64,000 nucleotides of DNA from Ganoderma boninense (lineage: Eukaryota; Basidiomycota; Agaricomycetes; Polyporales; Polyporaceae): the NCBI GenBank assembly GCA_002900995.3, contig CM035305.1, positions 806,001-870,000 on the forward strand, written 5' to 3'. The position numbers and the translations under genes are program-made. The first letter of the stretch is position 1. Each line of letters opens with the position of its first letter. Below the pieces are notes generated by a model. It did not search any database and was not told where the DNA came from. It saw only the letters and a program-made list of their open reading frames with translations. Below are positions 13,401 through 26,423 of the stretch, in pieces.

Positions 13401-13968
13401 GCGCACTAGTTGCCAGTTGGGCCTGTGGACGTCCGCGACTCGGCGCAGCCGGCGTATATGTTTAAAGTGCTCGACATATGACTGGCCAATGACTGGCGGG
13501 CTAGCGCTGCCGGCTTGTCTCTTGACCGGGGGGGCTCATGCTGCTGCATTTGATGCGCTGCAGCTCAGGTCCGCGTCGATTGCCCACCCGGCGTCTGCGT
13601 TCTTGTGTTCTTGCTTCGGGCCAAGGGATCTTCCAGAACGGACATAAGTGGCGGGTGGAATACTTCGATACATATCCAATGCTCAGTGGAGAGGGCTAGA
13701 AATGAGTGAACGTTATCAGAAGGCCGTCGAGGGTCGGCTGAAATAGCGCAACTTACTATTACGGCGGGAACGTATGGGGCTTGCATACTTCGACATATGG
13801 AAGCCCAGTCGAGAACAGTGCAGGTAAAGTACAGTGGTCACAAATGAGATAAGTATCCGGGTCACATGAGAGAACCAAGAGGCACCGCGGAGTTCGAGGG
13901 CTAGCTCAGCGGCGCGGGGAAATGGAGCTGGGCGAGAGAAGACCGCTCGAGGCGGTGGTGCCTCGAGG
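10440..13968. other. Gene-free interval with direct repeats
   Basis: No coding frame here has a recognisable domain or coherent splice phases. The stretch just after 10440 is probably the 3' region of the zinc-finger gene. Simple repeats occur at 10743-10760 (CTG), 10833-10850 (CTGC), 11208-11247 (CAGTGG-like) and 12661-12697 (GGCATT/GGCACT). A perfect palindrome, GACTCGGAGTC, lies at 11616-11626. A TACTTACTTACTACC motif sits near 11906. Confidence 0.5.
12661..12697. repeat. Hexanucleotide minisatellite GGCATT/GGCACT
   Basis: Six near-perfect tandem hexamers alternate TGGCAT and TGGCAC. The tract is non-coding and has no obvious structural role. Confidence 0.85.
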
Positions 13969-14902
13969 CTACGCGTCGTCTGTCATTATTGCAAAGAATT
14001 CCTGCTCGTTGATCTCGCCGTCCTGGTCCAGGTCGAATTCATCTATCATGGCCTGCCTGGAAAAAGAACGAGCCGCGCATCAGTGTTCCTGTTCTTAACA
14101 AGTGCTGCAAAGCATCATCGTTATCGTCGTCCTCGTAGGCTGACAGCCGACAGAACCGGGGTCCGCGCGGCAGGACGAGCGACACGCGAATGGGTGAAAC
14201 CGAAATCGAAATGGATGACAAAGGACTGCGGCGTGGAATTGGAATTCTGGGGGATCTGGGAATGGAGAGGGCTGGGGTTGGCAAGTGAATGTGTGTCGCA
14301 GGACTTACAGCTCTTCGTCCTCGAGACGGTCCCCAATTTCTTTCGCGACCCGCCGAAGGTTCCTCAGACTGATCTTGCCGGTGTTGTCGTCATCGAACAG
14401 CTGGAACGCGCGGCGGATCTCCTCCATAGGATCTCGCGCGAGGATGCGCTCGGTCACTGGATGCGCGGAAACGGCCGTTGGGCAGGCGGGGGAAATCACA
14501 GGCCACAGGCCACAGGGCGAAATAGCGGTGGCAAACGGTCAGCATTCCATCGGGGGCGCGAGACCGGACGCAGGATGGCGGGAGATGGGTGGCGGCGCCA
14601 AGCTACGTCAGGGTGGAACATGGGAATGGGGAAAACGCACTGATTTTGACGAAGTCGTCGAACTCCACGAGGCCCGAGCCGGACTTGTCGTGATCGCGGA
14701 GGATCTTGAGGACCTCGGCTTTCTTGAGGTCGAAGCCGAGGGCACGCATCGCGACCTTGAGCTCATGGTAATCGACGCAACCGTCCTTGTCCGTGTCGAA
14801 GAGCTCGAAGGCCTCTTTAATCTCTTGTTTCTGCTCGTCGGAGAGCTCTGGCCGGGAATGGGTGCGTCGCTTGGCCTTTTGGACAGCTGCGGAACCATAC
14901 AT
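13969..14902 (-). CDS. CDC31: Centrin (Cdc31/caltractin), EF-hand protein
   Basis: Three exons on the minus strand (14902-14641, 14456-14309, 14056-13969) encode 165 residues, the usual centrin size. A short basic N terminus ([19 protein letters not shown]) precedes four EF-hands. The loops begin [36 protein letters not shown] and [12 protein letters not shown], all with acidic residues in calcium-ligand positions. Centrins act at the spindle pole body in duplication and also join the nuclear-pore TREX-2 complex and nucleotide-excision-repair complexes. That is family knowledge. The start is the ATG in a CACAATG context, directly preceding the conserved N-terminal region. The gene is divergent from the dioxygenase gene, sharing about 485 bp of upstream sequence. 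Confidence 0.93.
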
Positions 14903-15387
14903 TGTGGAGGACGTGTTTGTGGTATAGGGTCGCGTAGAGGAGAAGCAGTAGAGGCGATAGGACGAGGTAGACACGAATGAGAAGGACGAGAACAAGAGCC
15001 TGTGGTTCGTAGACGCGTCGACGCGTCCGCAGAGCGTTGCTTGTTTGCAGCGTGCCGTCCACGTGGTCCCGGTTACCCCGATTAGGGCAGACAGGCGCCT
15101 AAGCGAGTATATGTCAGCTTGGTGAGGTGATGTTATCTTCCCCGCACTTACCGCCCAGACTGGTAGTGACCATGATATTGATAAGGTCCGAGAGCGAGGC
15201 CTTTGCAGCATGCTCGTCGCTGTTCCGGACATCCTTTCGGAGAACACGACCACAGCACGCCCTGCTCGCTATCGCACGACGGCCCCTTCTTCTTTACCCC
15301 CACCATCCTCAGCCTCGAGTGCGCTTCCTACGCAACTTCGCCAGCTTCCCGCACCGCTCCACCACTGCAAACGCGCACAGTGACATC

Positions 15388-16923
15388 ATGGCCATCGAAG
15401 TCGTTCCCCTCCCCGCGCCCCCCACCGCAGACGCTGCAGCATTGAAGGACTTTGGCAGGGAGGTCAAGGGCGTGAACCCTGGCACGTTGAGCCCCGAACA
15501 GTTCAAGGAGGTCCATGACCTGCTTTACAAGGTTCGGTAGGGCTGCGCCGCTTCGAGCATCCTGTGGCTGAAAGCATAGGTGTACGTGAACAGTATGGTG
15601 CGCTCTTATTTCGCGACGTAGACCTCACCCCCGAGCAGCAGTATGCACTCACGAAGGTACGTGGACCACCCCGTTTCGCCTCCTTATCGCGCTTGTTACC
15701 CGCCTTACGTCTAACCCCAGGCGTTCGACCCCGCGTCTGAGAGCTACGGCCACGGGAACAACAAGACCGCGGGCCAGAAGAAGTCCATCCTCCACCCAGA
15801 CCTCAAGACGATTCCTCGTGTCCAGCAGGTGCAACTTATCGGCAACGGCACCGTGTACGACCACGAGGGGCTCGCCGAGGCGAAGCTCAAGCATCCCTCA
15901 CACACGACCTTCCACAAGACCCGCGTCTCTGAGGAGGACGAAGCGAAGGGCTACACCCGTTACTACCGCTGGCACATCGATGCCGCGCTGTACGATCTCG
16001 CCCCTCCGAAAGTCACCACGCTCTACGGCGTGACCGTGCCCGCGGGCCCCCACCAGACCGTCCGGTACGACGACGGCACGGGCGACGAGTTGGAGGTGCC
16101 TTTGGGGACGACCGCGTTCGTGGATGGCAAGAACATGTTCGACATCCTCCCACCGGAGCTGAAGAGCGTCGCGGTGCGCACGAAGGTCAAGTACTCCCCA
16201 CACCCGTATGTCTGGATGGCGCCTGCGCACGCGCTCCCGACCGGGCTGGGGATCCTTTCCGAGGGCCTCGAGATGTCGAAAGATGAGCTTCCTGATTGGG
16301 AGGAGTCTAAAGTCAAGGTCCTTCCCATGGTACGACTTCGATTTCTGACTGAGAGTGGGATACTCATGCACCATGCTTGATCCGAACCTGGCGCGCGTGT
16401 TCTTCGTACCAGACCTGGAAGAACCCCGTGACGGGGGAGCTGCATTTCCAGGTGCACCCCTGCGGCGTGTCGGAGCTCTTGGTCGCCCCGCTGCCCGAGG
16501 GCGCGAAGCGCGACGGAGCGCTGTACCCAGACGGCGCGCATCTGACCGGCCTCAAGGAAGTGAGGGAGCTTCTGTACAAGATGCAGCGCCCGGCGATTGC
16601 CCCCAAGGTTAGCGTTCAGTTGTTGTAGCCCAATCGCCTTCGCAAGATTGCTCATCGCGTTTGTGTCACTGGTAGCTTGTGTATCCTCACGACTGGTGTG
16701 TCCTTCCTGTGGAAAGGATGTTGTTCGTTGACACTGACAGACACCTGTGACTACGATGCGCAGGCGCGAGAAGGACTTGGTTCTCTTCCACAACCGCGGG
16801 GTCCTCCACACCGTCGTCGGCGCGTTCAAGCCGGACCAGGTCCGGGCCTTCCACCAGTGCAACCTCGCGGCGTCAGACGACCCGGCAGGCCCCAGCGCGG
16901 AGGACGTCAAGAAGTGGGCGTAG
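15388..16923 (+). CDS. TauD/TfdA-family dioxygenase, xanthine dioxygenase (XanA)-like
   Basis: Six exons (15388-15531, 15594-15656, 15721-16329, 16413-16607, 16676-16695, 16764-16923) give 396 residues. Exon 5 is only 20 nt and splits the Trp codon of YPHDW. The iron-binding HxD motif is in YRWHIDAALYDLAPPKVTTL, and the distal His region is LFHNRGVLHTVVGAF. These features and the overall length fit fungal alpha-ketoglutarate-dependent dioxygenases of the XanA group, which convert xanthine to uric acid in the cytosol. The exact substrate is inferred from motif resemblance recalled from the family. The chosen start, MAIEVVPLP, is the usual compact N terminus. The same frame is open for 87 more residues upstream to an ATG at 15127 and contains an Arg-rich stretch, so a longer, possibly mitochondrial form cannot be excluded. 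Confidence 0.85.
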
Positions 16924-17543
16924 GAAGCAGGGGTATACTTACCTCGCGTCCCTCGCTATGTTTGGACGATGTCCCGACATGCAATGTTGTGTGACCGGAA
17001 TGTACACTGTACTTTAGCGCAATCGGTTGTGTTCAAGTCCGAAAGACATTTGCATCACGGACTTGCCTCCCCTTCCCTTCCTTGGGATACGACCGACCCT
17101 TATGATTAAGACGGGGTATACGACTGGTGTACGAGAGATCATGATCTAGGAACAAACGTTACCGAAGCGAGTGCGATAACCGCTTGCGCAGCCCGCAGCA
17201 GCGCCTTCGAATTCGCATGCAGTTGGCATGCAGTGACGTGGGCCGACGGAGAAGAGCTGCGCGGATGCTCGACTGCCATACGCGTGACGACTCGGAGTCG
17301 CCGAGCTGCTCGCTCGTCCCTGCTCCCTCCTGAAGCCTGACCGCCACCTCTTCAGCCTCCCACTTAGACTCTTGCTTCTTGGGCTCATTACTGTTCCACC
17401 CTCGGAAGATTCTGCACTCTACTACGGCTACTAGCTACTAGCTACTGCGGCGGCTGGCTCGACGCACACGCCATTCACATACCGTAGGCGCCCGCGCACA
17501 CGACTCGGACGACGGAGAGGAAAGGTTGAGGCAGAAAGAGAGG

Positions 17544-20250
17544 ATGGCAGCGGAAGGTGGCGTTCGCAGGAGGAACAACGCGGCCGCGCAGAAGGCAAAG
17601 GGGCAGGCCGCGCCCACGCCCTCGGGCCAGGGAGGGAAACAGCCGGCTGCAGCTGAGAACGTACTTGTCATTCGCTCTCTCTGTGCTGTTCTGTGCTGCC
17701 GGACGTGTGGGAGGACTCACGCGTGAATCTAATCTCAGGGCGCGACGACAGGAGATGCGAAGGCGAAGGCGAAGGTGGATGGCGGCAGTGGCGGGGAAGG
17801 GAGCTCGTCGTTTGGGACGCTCCTTGTGGTCGTGCTGCTGTCGGTGGTCTGTGTGTTTGTGTATAGGGTGCGTGCTCTGACTATGTCCCAGCTGCTGGAG
17901 GGCGAGGGTGCGACAGGGTGGTGGCTGAGGGGTGCTGTTGAAGAATCCGTCGTTGGTGTTGGATCCCTTGAACGAGTTCCTTGGATTCGAGGAGAGTCAT
18001 ATACCGGAAACACGCTCCTTTACCACGGATCTGGAGAAGAGGGATGCGGTCATCAGTGCGTTCAAGGTGAGTTACGTGTCGTCGGACGCTTGATACGTGC
18101 TGAACGCGATGTATGCGTCAGCATGCATGGCTTGCATACGGTGCGTCGATCTCATGCGCTTTGGCGAAGTCGAAGGCTTATATCAACAGAGCGGGATGCC
18201 ATGGGCGACGATGAGTACCATCCCATCAGCCACAAGGGCACCAACTTGACAGAGGCTGGAGGCATCGGCTATACCGTCATCGACTCCATCGACACTATGC
18301 TGCTCATGGGCCTGCACGACGAGTACGCGCGTGCGCGCAAGTGGGTAGAGACGAAGATGTCGTTTGACCGGGACGCGAACTTTAACACCTTTGAGGTCCG
18401 TGTTGCACGCGCGCACACATGCTACATGCTTGTTTCACCCATGCTCATCTGGGACACAGACGACGATCCGCGTGCTGGGCGGCCTGTTGTCAGCATACCA
18501 CTTCTCGCAGGACGAGCTGTTCCTTGAAAAGGCGACGGAGCTCGCGGACCGCATCATGCCTGCGTTCGAGACGTCATCCGGACTGCCAATGTCGATGATC
18601 AACCTCGAGCAGCGCAAGGGTGTCATGTCGGAGGACAACAAGAAACTGGTCAGCACCGCCGAGGTGTCTACCCTCCAGCTTGAACTCAGGTATTTGAGCT
18701 ACCTGACGGACAACGATGTGTATTGGGACGCGGCAGAACGGGTAACTTCGAGTCTTCCTGTAGTTTGGCTCCAGCACTTACTTACTGACAAACACAAAAT
18801 AGGTCATGCGAGTGATCAAGGGTGCGAGCATGTCGACAGGACTTGCGTCAATATTCATGAAGTGAGCTCGGGATTAAAGTGGATGAGTACTTAAGCTGAG
18901 AACCCGTTTCTGTAGCCCTGAGGATGGTCGCTTCGTGCTCTCTGCTATCCGTCTTGGTTCTCGTGGAGACTCATATTATGAATATCTCTTGTGAGATTTC
19001 TCAACATGAACTCCAGTGGTTGTACTGATGGTGACACCACAGGAAACAATACTTGCAGACTGTATGCGCCTCCGTTTTCATTCTACAGCTTGTTGCTTGA
19101 ACCTGACCACAAGACCAGAATCTATCGGAACCTGTATACCAAGAGGTACATAGCATTAGTTTGTTGATGTACCTTGGGATCTTATATACTGATTTTGACG
19201 TCTTAGATGTACCATGGAGCCATAGACGGCATCCATGCCCACCTCATCAAGAAAAGCCAGTTCGCCCGGCTGACATACACCTCCGAGCTTGTCCCGGAAC
19301 GCGGACCTTCAGGTCAAATGTATGGCGTATCTTCCCCAGTTTCTGAGTCTACTGACCTTGTGACGATGGTCTGACATGCTGCGCTGCAACAGCACATGGC
19401 GTCTCGTGCCGAAACAAGACCACCTCGTCTGCTTCCTCGGCGGGTCGCTCATGCTCGGGGCGGTGACCAGCGGCGCGCACACCCTGCCCGTCTCCGTCCC
19501 CCCGCGCCCGGGCCAGCTGACCGCGACGGGCAAGCGCGACTGGCACACGGGCGTCGAGCTCATCGAGACGTGCATGCGTACGCACGACACCGCGACAGGC
19601 CTCTCGCCCGAGATCGTGCACTTCCGCATCCCGAGCGACAACCTCGACCACGTGGTGGGGAACATGCCCCAGGACTGGTACATCAAGGGCGCGGAGTGAG
19701 TATCTGTGGTGGTGGACTAGATGTGGGTGCTGACTGGGTTTGCGTTCAGGCCTGGGGGCCCACCCGTGTACGACGCGCGGTACATCCTGCGGCCCGAGAC
19801 GGTCGAGTCGCTGTTCCTCGCGTACCGGCTGACGGGCGACGAGAAGTACCGCCGGTACGGCTGGGAGATCTTCAGTGCGATTGAGAAGCATTGCAAGATC
19901 GAGACGGGCGGGTACGCGAGTGTGCTCAACGTCGACGCGGTCCCTGTCGAGCACGAAGACAAGATGGAGACGTTCTTGATGGTACGTCTGAAGATGTCCC
20001 GCTGTCCTGATAACTTGGATGTGTACGCTAAGCACAATCGTGGGGTGGTGCCCGCAGAGCGAGACGCTGAAGTACTTGTACTTGCTGTTCGAGGACGACT
20101 CGGTTGTACCGCTGAGCAGTACGTTTCCGTCCTAGTCCGCTCTCGATGTTCTGTGTCTTGCTGAAACGTTCCTGATGCTTAGAATACGTCTTCAACACCG
20201 AGGCACATCCGCTACCCATCATCAATCCGACACGGCACGCCAAGTTCTGA
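17544..20250 (+). CDS. GH47 class I alpha-1,2-mannosidase, type II membrane protein
   Basis: Fifteen exons close to 610 residues: 17544-17660, 17739-17867, 17944-18066, 18122-18140, 18190-18395, 18460-18741, 18803-18861, 18916-18990, 19043-19061, 19119-19145, 19207-19319, 19393-19695, 19750-19981, 20058-20118, 20183-20250. Exons 4 and 9 are 19-nt microexons. A cytosolic N terminus of about 63 residues rich in Ala, Lys and Arg precedes one hydrophobic segment (about residues 64-81), then the luminal catalytic domain. Family signatures include AWLAYERDAMGDDEYHP, GYTVIDSIDTMLLMGL, FNTFETTIRVLGGLLSAY, ETLKYLYLLFEDD and the terminal FNTEAHPLP, whose Thr is the calcium-binding residue in this family. 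The enzyme trims mannose from N-glycans in the ER or Golgi. ER versus Golgi subtype cannot be settled here. Confidence 0.93.
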
Positions 20251-20473
20251 GCATGCCTTTTCTCGGCCCCTTCCATGTAGGTTGGGGTGCGAGCCTGTAT
20301 CGCTATTCCTCGTACACATCATTCTTCGTCCTTCGTTCATGCTGTATTTATCACATCCGCTATCTATAACTACGCTGATCGCGCCTCATAGAAAAACAAC
20401 TTGAGACCTAGACAGGAGAAAAATGCATGAGCTCAGATGGAACACTAGGACCTGCAACGACGAATGGGGGTGC

Positions 20474-21031
20474 CTACTCGCGAAGCTCGACCTCGATGTC
20501 CGTGATCCCATACCCGCGCAGGATCTCGAGGCAGCCAAACGCCGCCGCGTGCGCGTCGTCCCGCGCGAGCGACCGCGGTGTGACCCCTATCCACAGCACG
20601 ACGGGCCCGCGGGTCTCTTCCCACGCGTCATCCACGTCGTCGTCGTCCGCCGCCGCCTCGTTGATGCGCACGATGTCGAGGCTCGTCCAGTTCACGCCGC
20701 GCTCGTCGAGGTGCGCGACGACCTTAGGCCCCACGGTCCTCCCCCAGACGTCGGACAGCGCGGGGTGGCTGGCGGGGCTGAGCCACTTGCGCTTGCGCTC
20801 GGCCCAGGGCCGCGTGCTCGTGCGCGCGAGCAGGCGCGGGCGCGAGGGCAGCCCGTCGTAGTAGTGTGTCGCCTCTTCCTCCGAGAGCGGCGGGACGGGC
20901 GGGACGGCGCTGGGGCTGCTGTGGCTGTGTGTGGCGTCCGACTGTGACGGCGGTGCCTCGGAGGTGCGGGCGTTCGGGTCGCTGGCGACGGGGGGATTCA
21001 CTGGAAGAGGATGAGGATGAGGAGAGGTCAT
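20474..21031 (-). CDS. Conserved fungal hypothetical protein, probably C-terminally truncated
   Basis: A single open frame gives 185 residues. The N-terminal third is Pro/Ser-rich. The middle and end carry motifs I associate from memory with a large mushroom protein family: YYDGLPSRPRLLARTSTRPW, WTSLDIVRINE, GPVVLWIGVTPRSL and GYGITDIEVELRE. Members of that family recalled from other mushrooms continue well beyond the EV.FRES motif into a longer C-terminal domain. Here a TAG follows ELRE immediately, and no continuation was found in the 220 bp before the mannosidase stop codon. An intron after CGCGA with acceptor near 20395 would add only six residues. Function unknown. The gene converges on the mannosidase gene. 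Confidence 0.6.
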   Translation of the reverse strand: MTSPHPHPLPVNPPVASDPNARTSEAPPSQSDATHSHSSPSAVPPVPPLSEEEATHYYDGLPSRPRLLARTSTRPWAERKRKWLSPASHPALSDVWGRTVGPKVVAHLDERGVNWTSLDIVRINEAAADDDDVDDAWEETRGPVVLWIGVTPRSLARDDAHAAAFGCLEILRGYGITDIEVELRE

Positions 21032-22213
21032 TCAACGCTGATAGAGAAGCGAAACAGCGCACTTGTGCTCATTCAGGTAAGTTTTGATTGACGAGGGCGA
21101 GTTGAGGGTTGAGATGAGAGTGGTGCGGTGCTTAAGAAGAGGGTTCGCTGTTCGCTGGAGTGATTCAAAGAGCGTCACGCTGGCGGGGTGGGCTCGAGAA
21201 CGCGGCGGGTCCGGAGTTGGATATCGGTGACTCGGACATAGTTATGTGTCTCCAACATCTCCGTTCTTCGTGCCCCTAGTGCCGTACGAAGACTATCCGC
21301 GCGTAAGGTAAGGGGCTCGATACTATGTACCCAACACGATGGGACACAGCTGGCAACGCGAGTCTTCCCCGTGGCCAGTTGTTTCGAACCTAGGATCGAC
21401 TCGGTTGTGATGCGTGCACCTTGCCGCGCTCTCTATTGGTCCGAAGCCTGATGACTCCGTCTAACACGTTGCTGCAGCACCAGGCAACTTCTAAAGATGC
21501 CGTCACATCTCCGAGCGTACGGGCTCGCATCAAGCCAGCCTTTGTGCCGCGCATTCTTCAAATCTAATCTTAGAATATTTGTACATACGGATATTGTGTT
21601 ATCGCAATCACATCGTCTACGGACTACTCTAGCTGCATGCCATGAACATACATACAGTTGCAGATGACATACAAGTAAATGCGCGACAAGAAGGAAGGCA
21701 TGCAACATAACATGTAAACATGTACAAGGGTGTGATAGGTGGTATTGTCGGTAAGTATGGGTTATTGCGTTACATGCGGTGGTGCGGTAAGGAAATGGTG
21801 GTGGTACAATGACACTGTACAAAAACGGTATCTTACATGAAGCGAGCGCATCTACAACGTTGCGCCTGTCATCGAAACAAGGAATGTGTCGGAGTTGGCC
21901 ATGGAGCCGTACTGAAGTAGTACGTACTTAGAAGAGGTCGTTCAAGAATGGTGTACTGTATGTTATCAAGTCGTTATCTGGCTGCCGAGAGAGCCCAAGT
22001 CCGTTCCATGTAATCTCGAGTACTGTCCGTGCGCCTCGGCCGCAAGCATGTGAATGGAGTAAGTACAAGCCGAATGCTAGTCCTTCTCAGACAGCCAATG
22101 CAGGTTATCTGGTCGGGCCTGGTATCGCGGAGCTGCCCGCATTCCCAGTCCGAGCCCCGATAAATTATGCTGCGGAACCGTGTGCGTGGGGGAGAGAGGG
22201 GGGTATGTGCCAA
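21032..22213. other. Intergenic interval without a recognised gene
   Basis: This stretch of about 1.2 kb lies between two minus-strand genes. It should contain the promoter of the gene ending at 20474 and the 3' region of the gene ending at 22214. It is more AT-rich than its surroundings between 21.5 and 22.1 kb. No domain, RNA or repeat was recognised. Confidence 0.5.
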
Positions 22214-23008
22214 TCAGATCGCGTTGGCGAGCACGGTCGCATACGACGGCGGGCTCTCGCGCTTCTCGTCGAGCTCGTCCGCGGAGATGTGTTCCCAGGG
22301 CTCGTCGAGCTCCGCCTCGTCGGGTATCTGGTCGTCCAGGGCGATGACGACAGGCATGTCTGACACGACTTCGAAGTCGCCAGCTGACCGAACGTTAATG
22401 GACGCATCAGCCCCCGCATTCGGCATCGCAGCAGCATGGAGACGTGGACGTGGACGTGGACAGAGGATAGACTCACCCTTGCTCTTGCGCGCTTTGGCAG
22501 GCTTCATGAGCTGCTCTAGGTCGACCTCGCGCGGCTTGCTCGCCATGAGCACCCTCACCGATACCGCAGCATCGCCGCGGGCGAGCATCGCACGCTCGAC
22601 GACGTCGGCGATGATCTCCTCGACGGGGCTCGTCGGGAGCGGATGCACGGCAACGTCCTTGTCCTCCGCCATCACCAGCCTCGGCTTCGCGTTCCCCCTC
22701 CCGGCGTGCTTCGCGGACCCTTCCCGGCTGTGGGCTGCAGGGACGGGCGCAAGAGCGGCAGTGCGCTCTCGCTCCCTCTCAGCGCGCTCCTTGCGCTTCT
22801 TGGCGCGCTGGCGGTCGCGGTCGTACGCGCGCTTCGCCTTGAGGACGATGCTCTCGGACTCGAGGAAGGGAGAGACGGGCTGGGCGGCGTTCGGGGATGT
22901 GGGGGTGGCGTCGGACGTCGGTTGGGTGGGGGCGGTGTTGACGTTGAGGGAGGGGGTGCGTGAGCCGCGACGGGCGCGGAGAGCGGAGGAGGTCATGAAC
23001 ACGGGCAT
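22214..23008 (-). CDS. Hypothetical protein with basic coiled-coil-like segment and acidic C terminus
   Basis: Two exons (23008-22477, 22383-22214) give 233 residues. The 93-bp intron has a GTGAGT donor and TCAG acceptor and removes a Pro/Arg-rich low-complexity segment that is also in frame, so unspliced read-through is possible. The ATG in ACCATGCCC context begins MPVFMTSSALRARRGSRTPS. A strongly charged stretch (KAKRAYDRDRQRAKKRKERA) looks like a nuclear-localisation signal or charged helix. The C-terminal 60 residues are acidic (EVVSDMPVVIALDDQIPDEA, then PWEHISADELDE). No domain was recognised and the function is unknown. Coding status rests on composition, splice phase and start context. 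Confidence 0.6.
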   Translation of the reverse strand: MPVFMTSSALRARRGSRTPSLNVNTAPTQPTSDATPTSPNAAQPVSPFLESESIVLKAKRAYDRDRQRAKKRKERAERERERTAALAPVPAAHSREGSAKHAGRGNAKPRLVMAEDKDVAVHPLPTSPVEEIIADVVERAMLARGDAAVSVRVLMASKPREVDLEQLMKPAKARKSKGESILCPRPRPRLHAAAMPNAGADASINVRSAGDFEVVSDMPVVIALDDQIPDEAELDEPWEHISADELDEKRESPPSYATVLANAI

Positions 23009-24509
23009 GGTGGTGCTGGAGAGGATTAAGGTGGGAGTGTAGTGGTATATGTAGGGAATAGATATGCAAGCAGGGGGTATGTATGAAGGAAGACAAGAGA
23101 ACAAGACGAGGGGCTGTCGACAATGGGAGATGGTGGTGGTTGTGGTATGAGAGCAGGGGATGCTGGGAGGAGAGGGAGGGGAGATAAGGCTCGAGTGGCG
23201 GAGTCACTGCAGCTGTCACTAGGCACGGCGGGGGGTCTGACCGGCACACTCGCTGGCACCGTCGGAGGGGATCATCGCCTCCGTGATACAGATACGTGGA
23301 GCGCCCGGTCGATGCTCGCTCTGAGACGGCTGCTGCACGAATCCGAATGCGAGGTGGGGCACGGGCGATACGCACACGTTCATGACGAGCTGCAGCAACG
23401 GAGAGCGCGCCATGTACGGTATGACGCCATCTCCTCGCCTGCGCAGTCCCAACTCGCCATGCGGCACGCCGGCGGCGCGACCGACCCGGCGCGGCCCTTT
23501 TATGGCCATCTGCGTCATCGCGCCCCCACAGCACGCTTCCAACCTGCGCGACCCCATTGGCCTTGTCTGTCCTCCTTGCCTCGCCGCAGCTCAGCTCGAG
23601 GTAAGCACCACATAGAACTCTTCCACCCACGGCTGTAACCTCATCTGCGTCATGATTAGGGCACCAGCAGGAAGGGAGAGCCGCTGCGGTAAAAAGCGCC
23701 TGGCGCAGACCTCTTTCCGTGGTCCTCCGAGGTTTCAAGAGATAATATTCCGCGTCGGAGGTCCGTGATTGGTGCTCTAGAAGACTTGCCGTACACGGGC
23801 AACTTCGAAAGCGTCCAATACAAGGTGATCCACATCCCCGCAGGAACAAAGTTCCCGACCTCGCGAGTGCGGATTTGTCAAAACCCGCCAGCCATACCTG
23901 CTGATCGCTCCAGGACGCACGACTGTGAATTGCGTGGCTCGGTAATTTGGGGAATATGAAGGGCCAAGACGCGAGCAGCGGCTACAGGCCAGCATTCGAA
24001 CTTCCGAAACTCCCGGAGCGAGGCACGAGGAACATTGAGGACCCACCTTCCAGCCACTTCCAGCTTCCCTCCCCATCAATCGCAGTCTGAACCCCAGTCG
24101 TCCAGATACTGTCCGACAGCAAAAAACTTGTCATCGTTGCTTCAGAGACGTCCCGTGCGCTATAGCACAATTTTCAGGCAGCAAGAGGCTGACGATTGAC
24201 AGGTCCGGGAGTAGAACTTGACGAAAGCCAGACGGGTGGTGCGACTCAGGACCGAATCGCTCGCCAGGGTCGTTGCGCGCGGTGGGTGGTCGTGAGAGGG
24301 AGATGGGAAGGCGGAGGATCGGTCCAGTTGTGGCCCAGAGAGGACGACGTCGTCCGAGGCCAAGCCAAAAAACTTTGAGGCATGTGCGGGCATAGGATTG
24401 AGCACAGATAAGCGCCCGGGCCGCGACCTTATCGTGGGAACTGGACGCCCTTGAAGAACGCGCCTCCGCGCGACTCGAGGCCATCATCCCCTTCTCTCCT
24501 GCCATCGAT
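23009..24509. other. Intergenic interval upstream of enolase
   Basis: About 1.5 kb separates the divergent hypothetical gene and enolase. It must contain both promoters. No conserved coding frame, RNA gene or repeat was recognised. Short open frames here have no domain and overlap on opposite strands. Confidence 0.5.

Positions 24510-26423
<1,914 letters not shown>

Noticed and set aside
13903..13975. A tRNA-like A-box sequence (GGCTAGCTCAGCGGC)
   Set aside because: No matching B-box or cloverleaf pairing follows within tRNA distance; it is probably chance sequence in the 3' region of the centrin gene.
21900..22160. A possible extra exon for the hypothetical gene at 22214-23008
   Set aside because: A stop codon follows directly after VLANAI and no convincing donor precedes it.
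22384..22476. Reading straight through this segment as coding in the hypothetical gene
   Set aside because: It has a good GTGAGT donor, a TCAG acceptor and matching phase, and encodes only Pro/Arg low-complexity, so an intron is more likely, though not certain.
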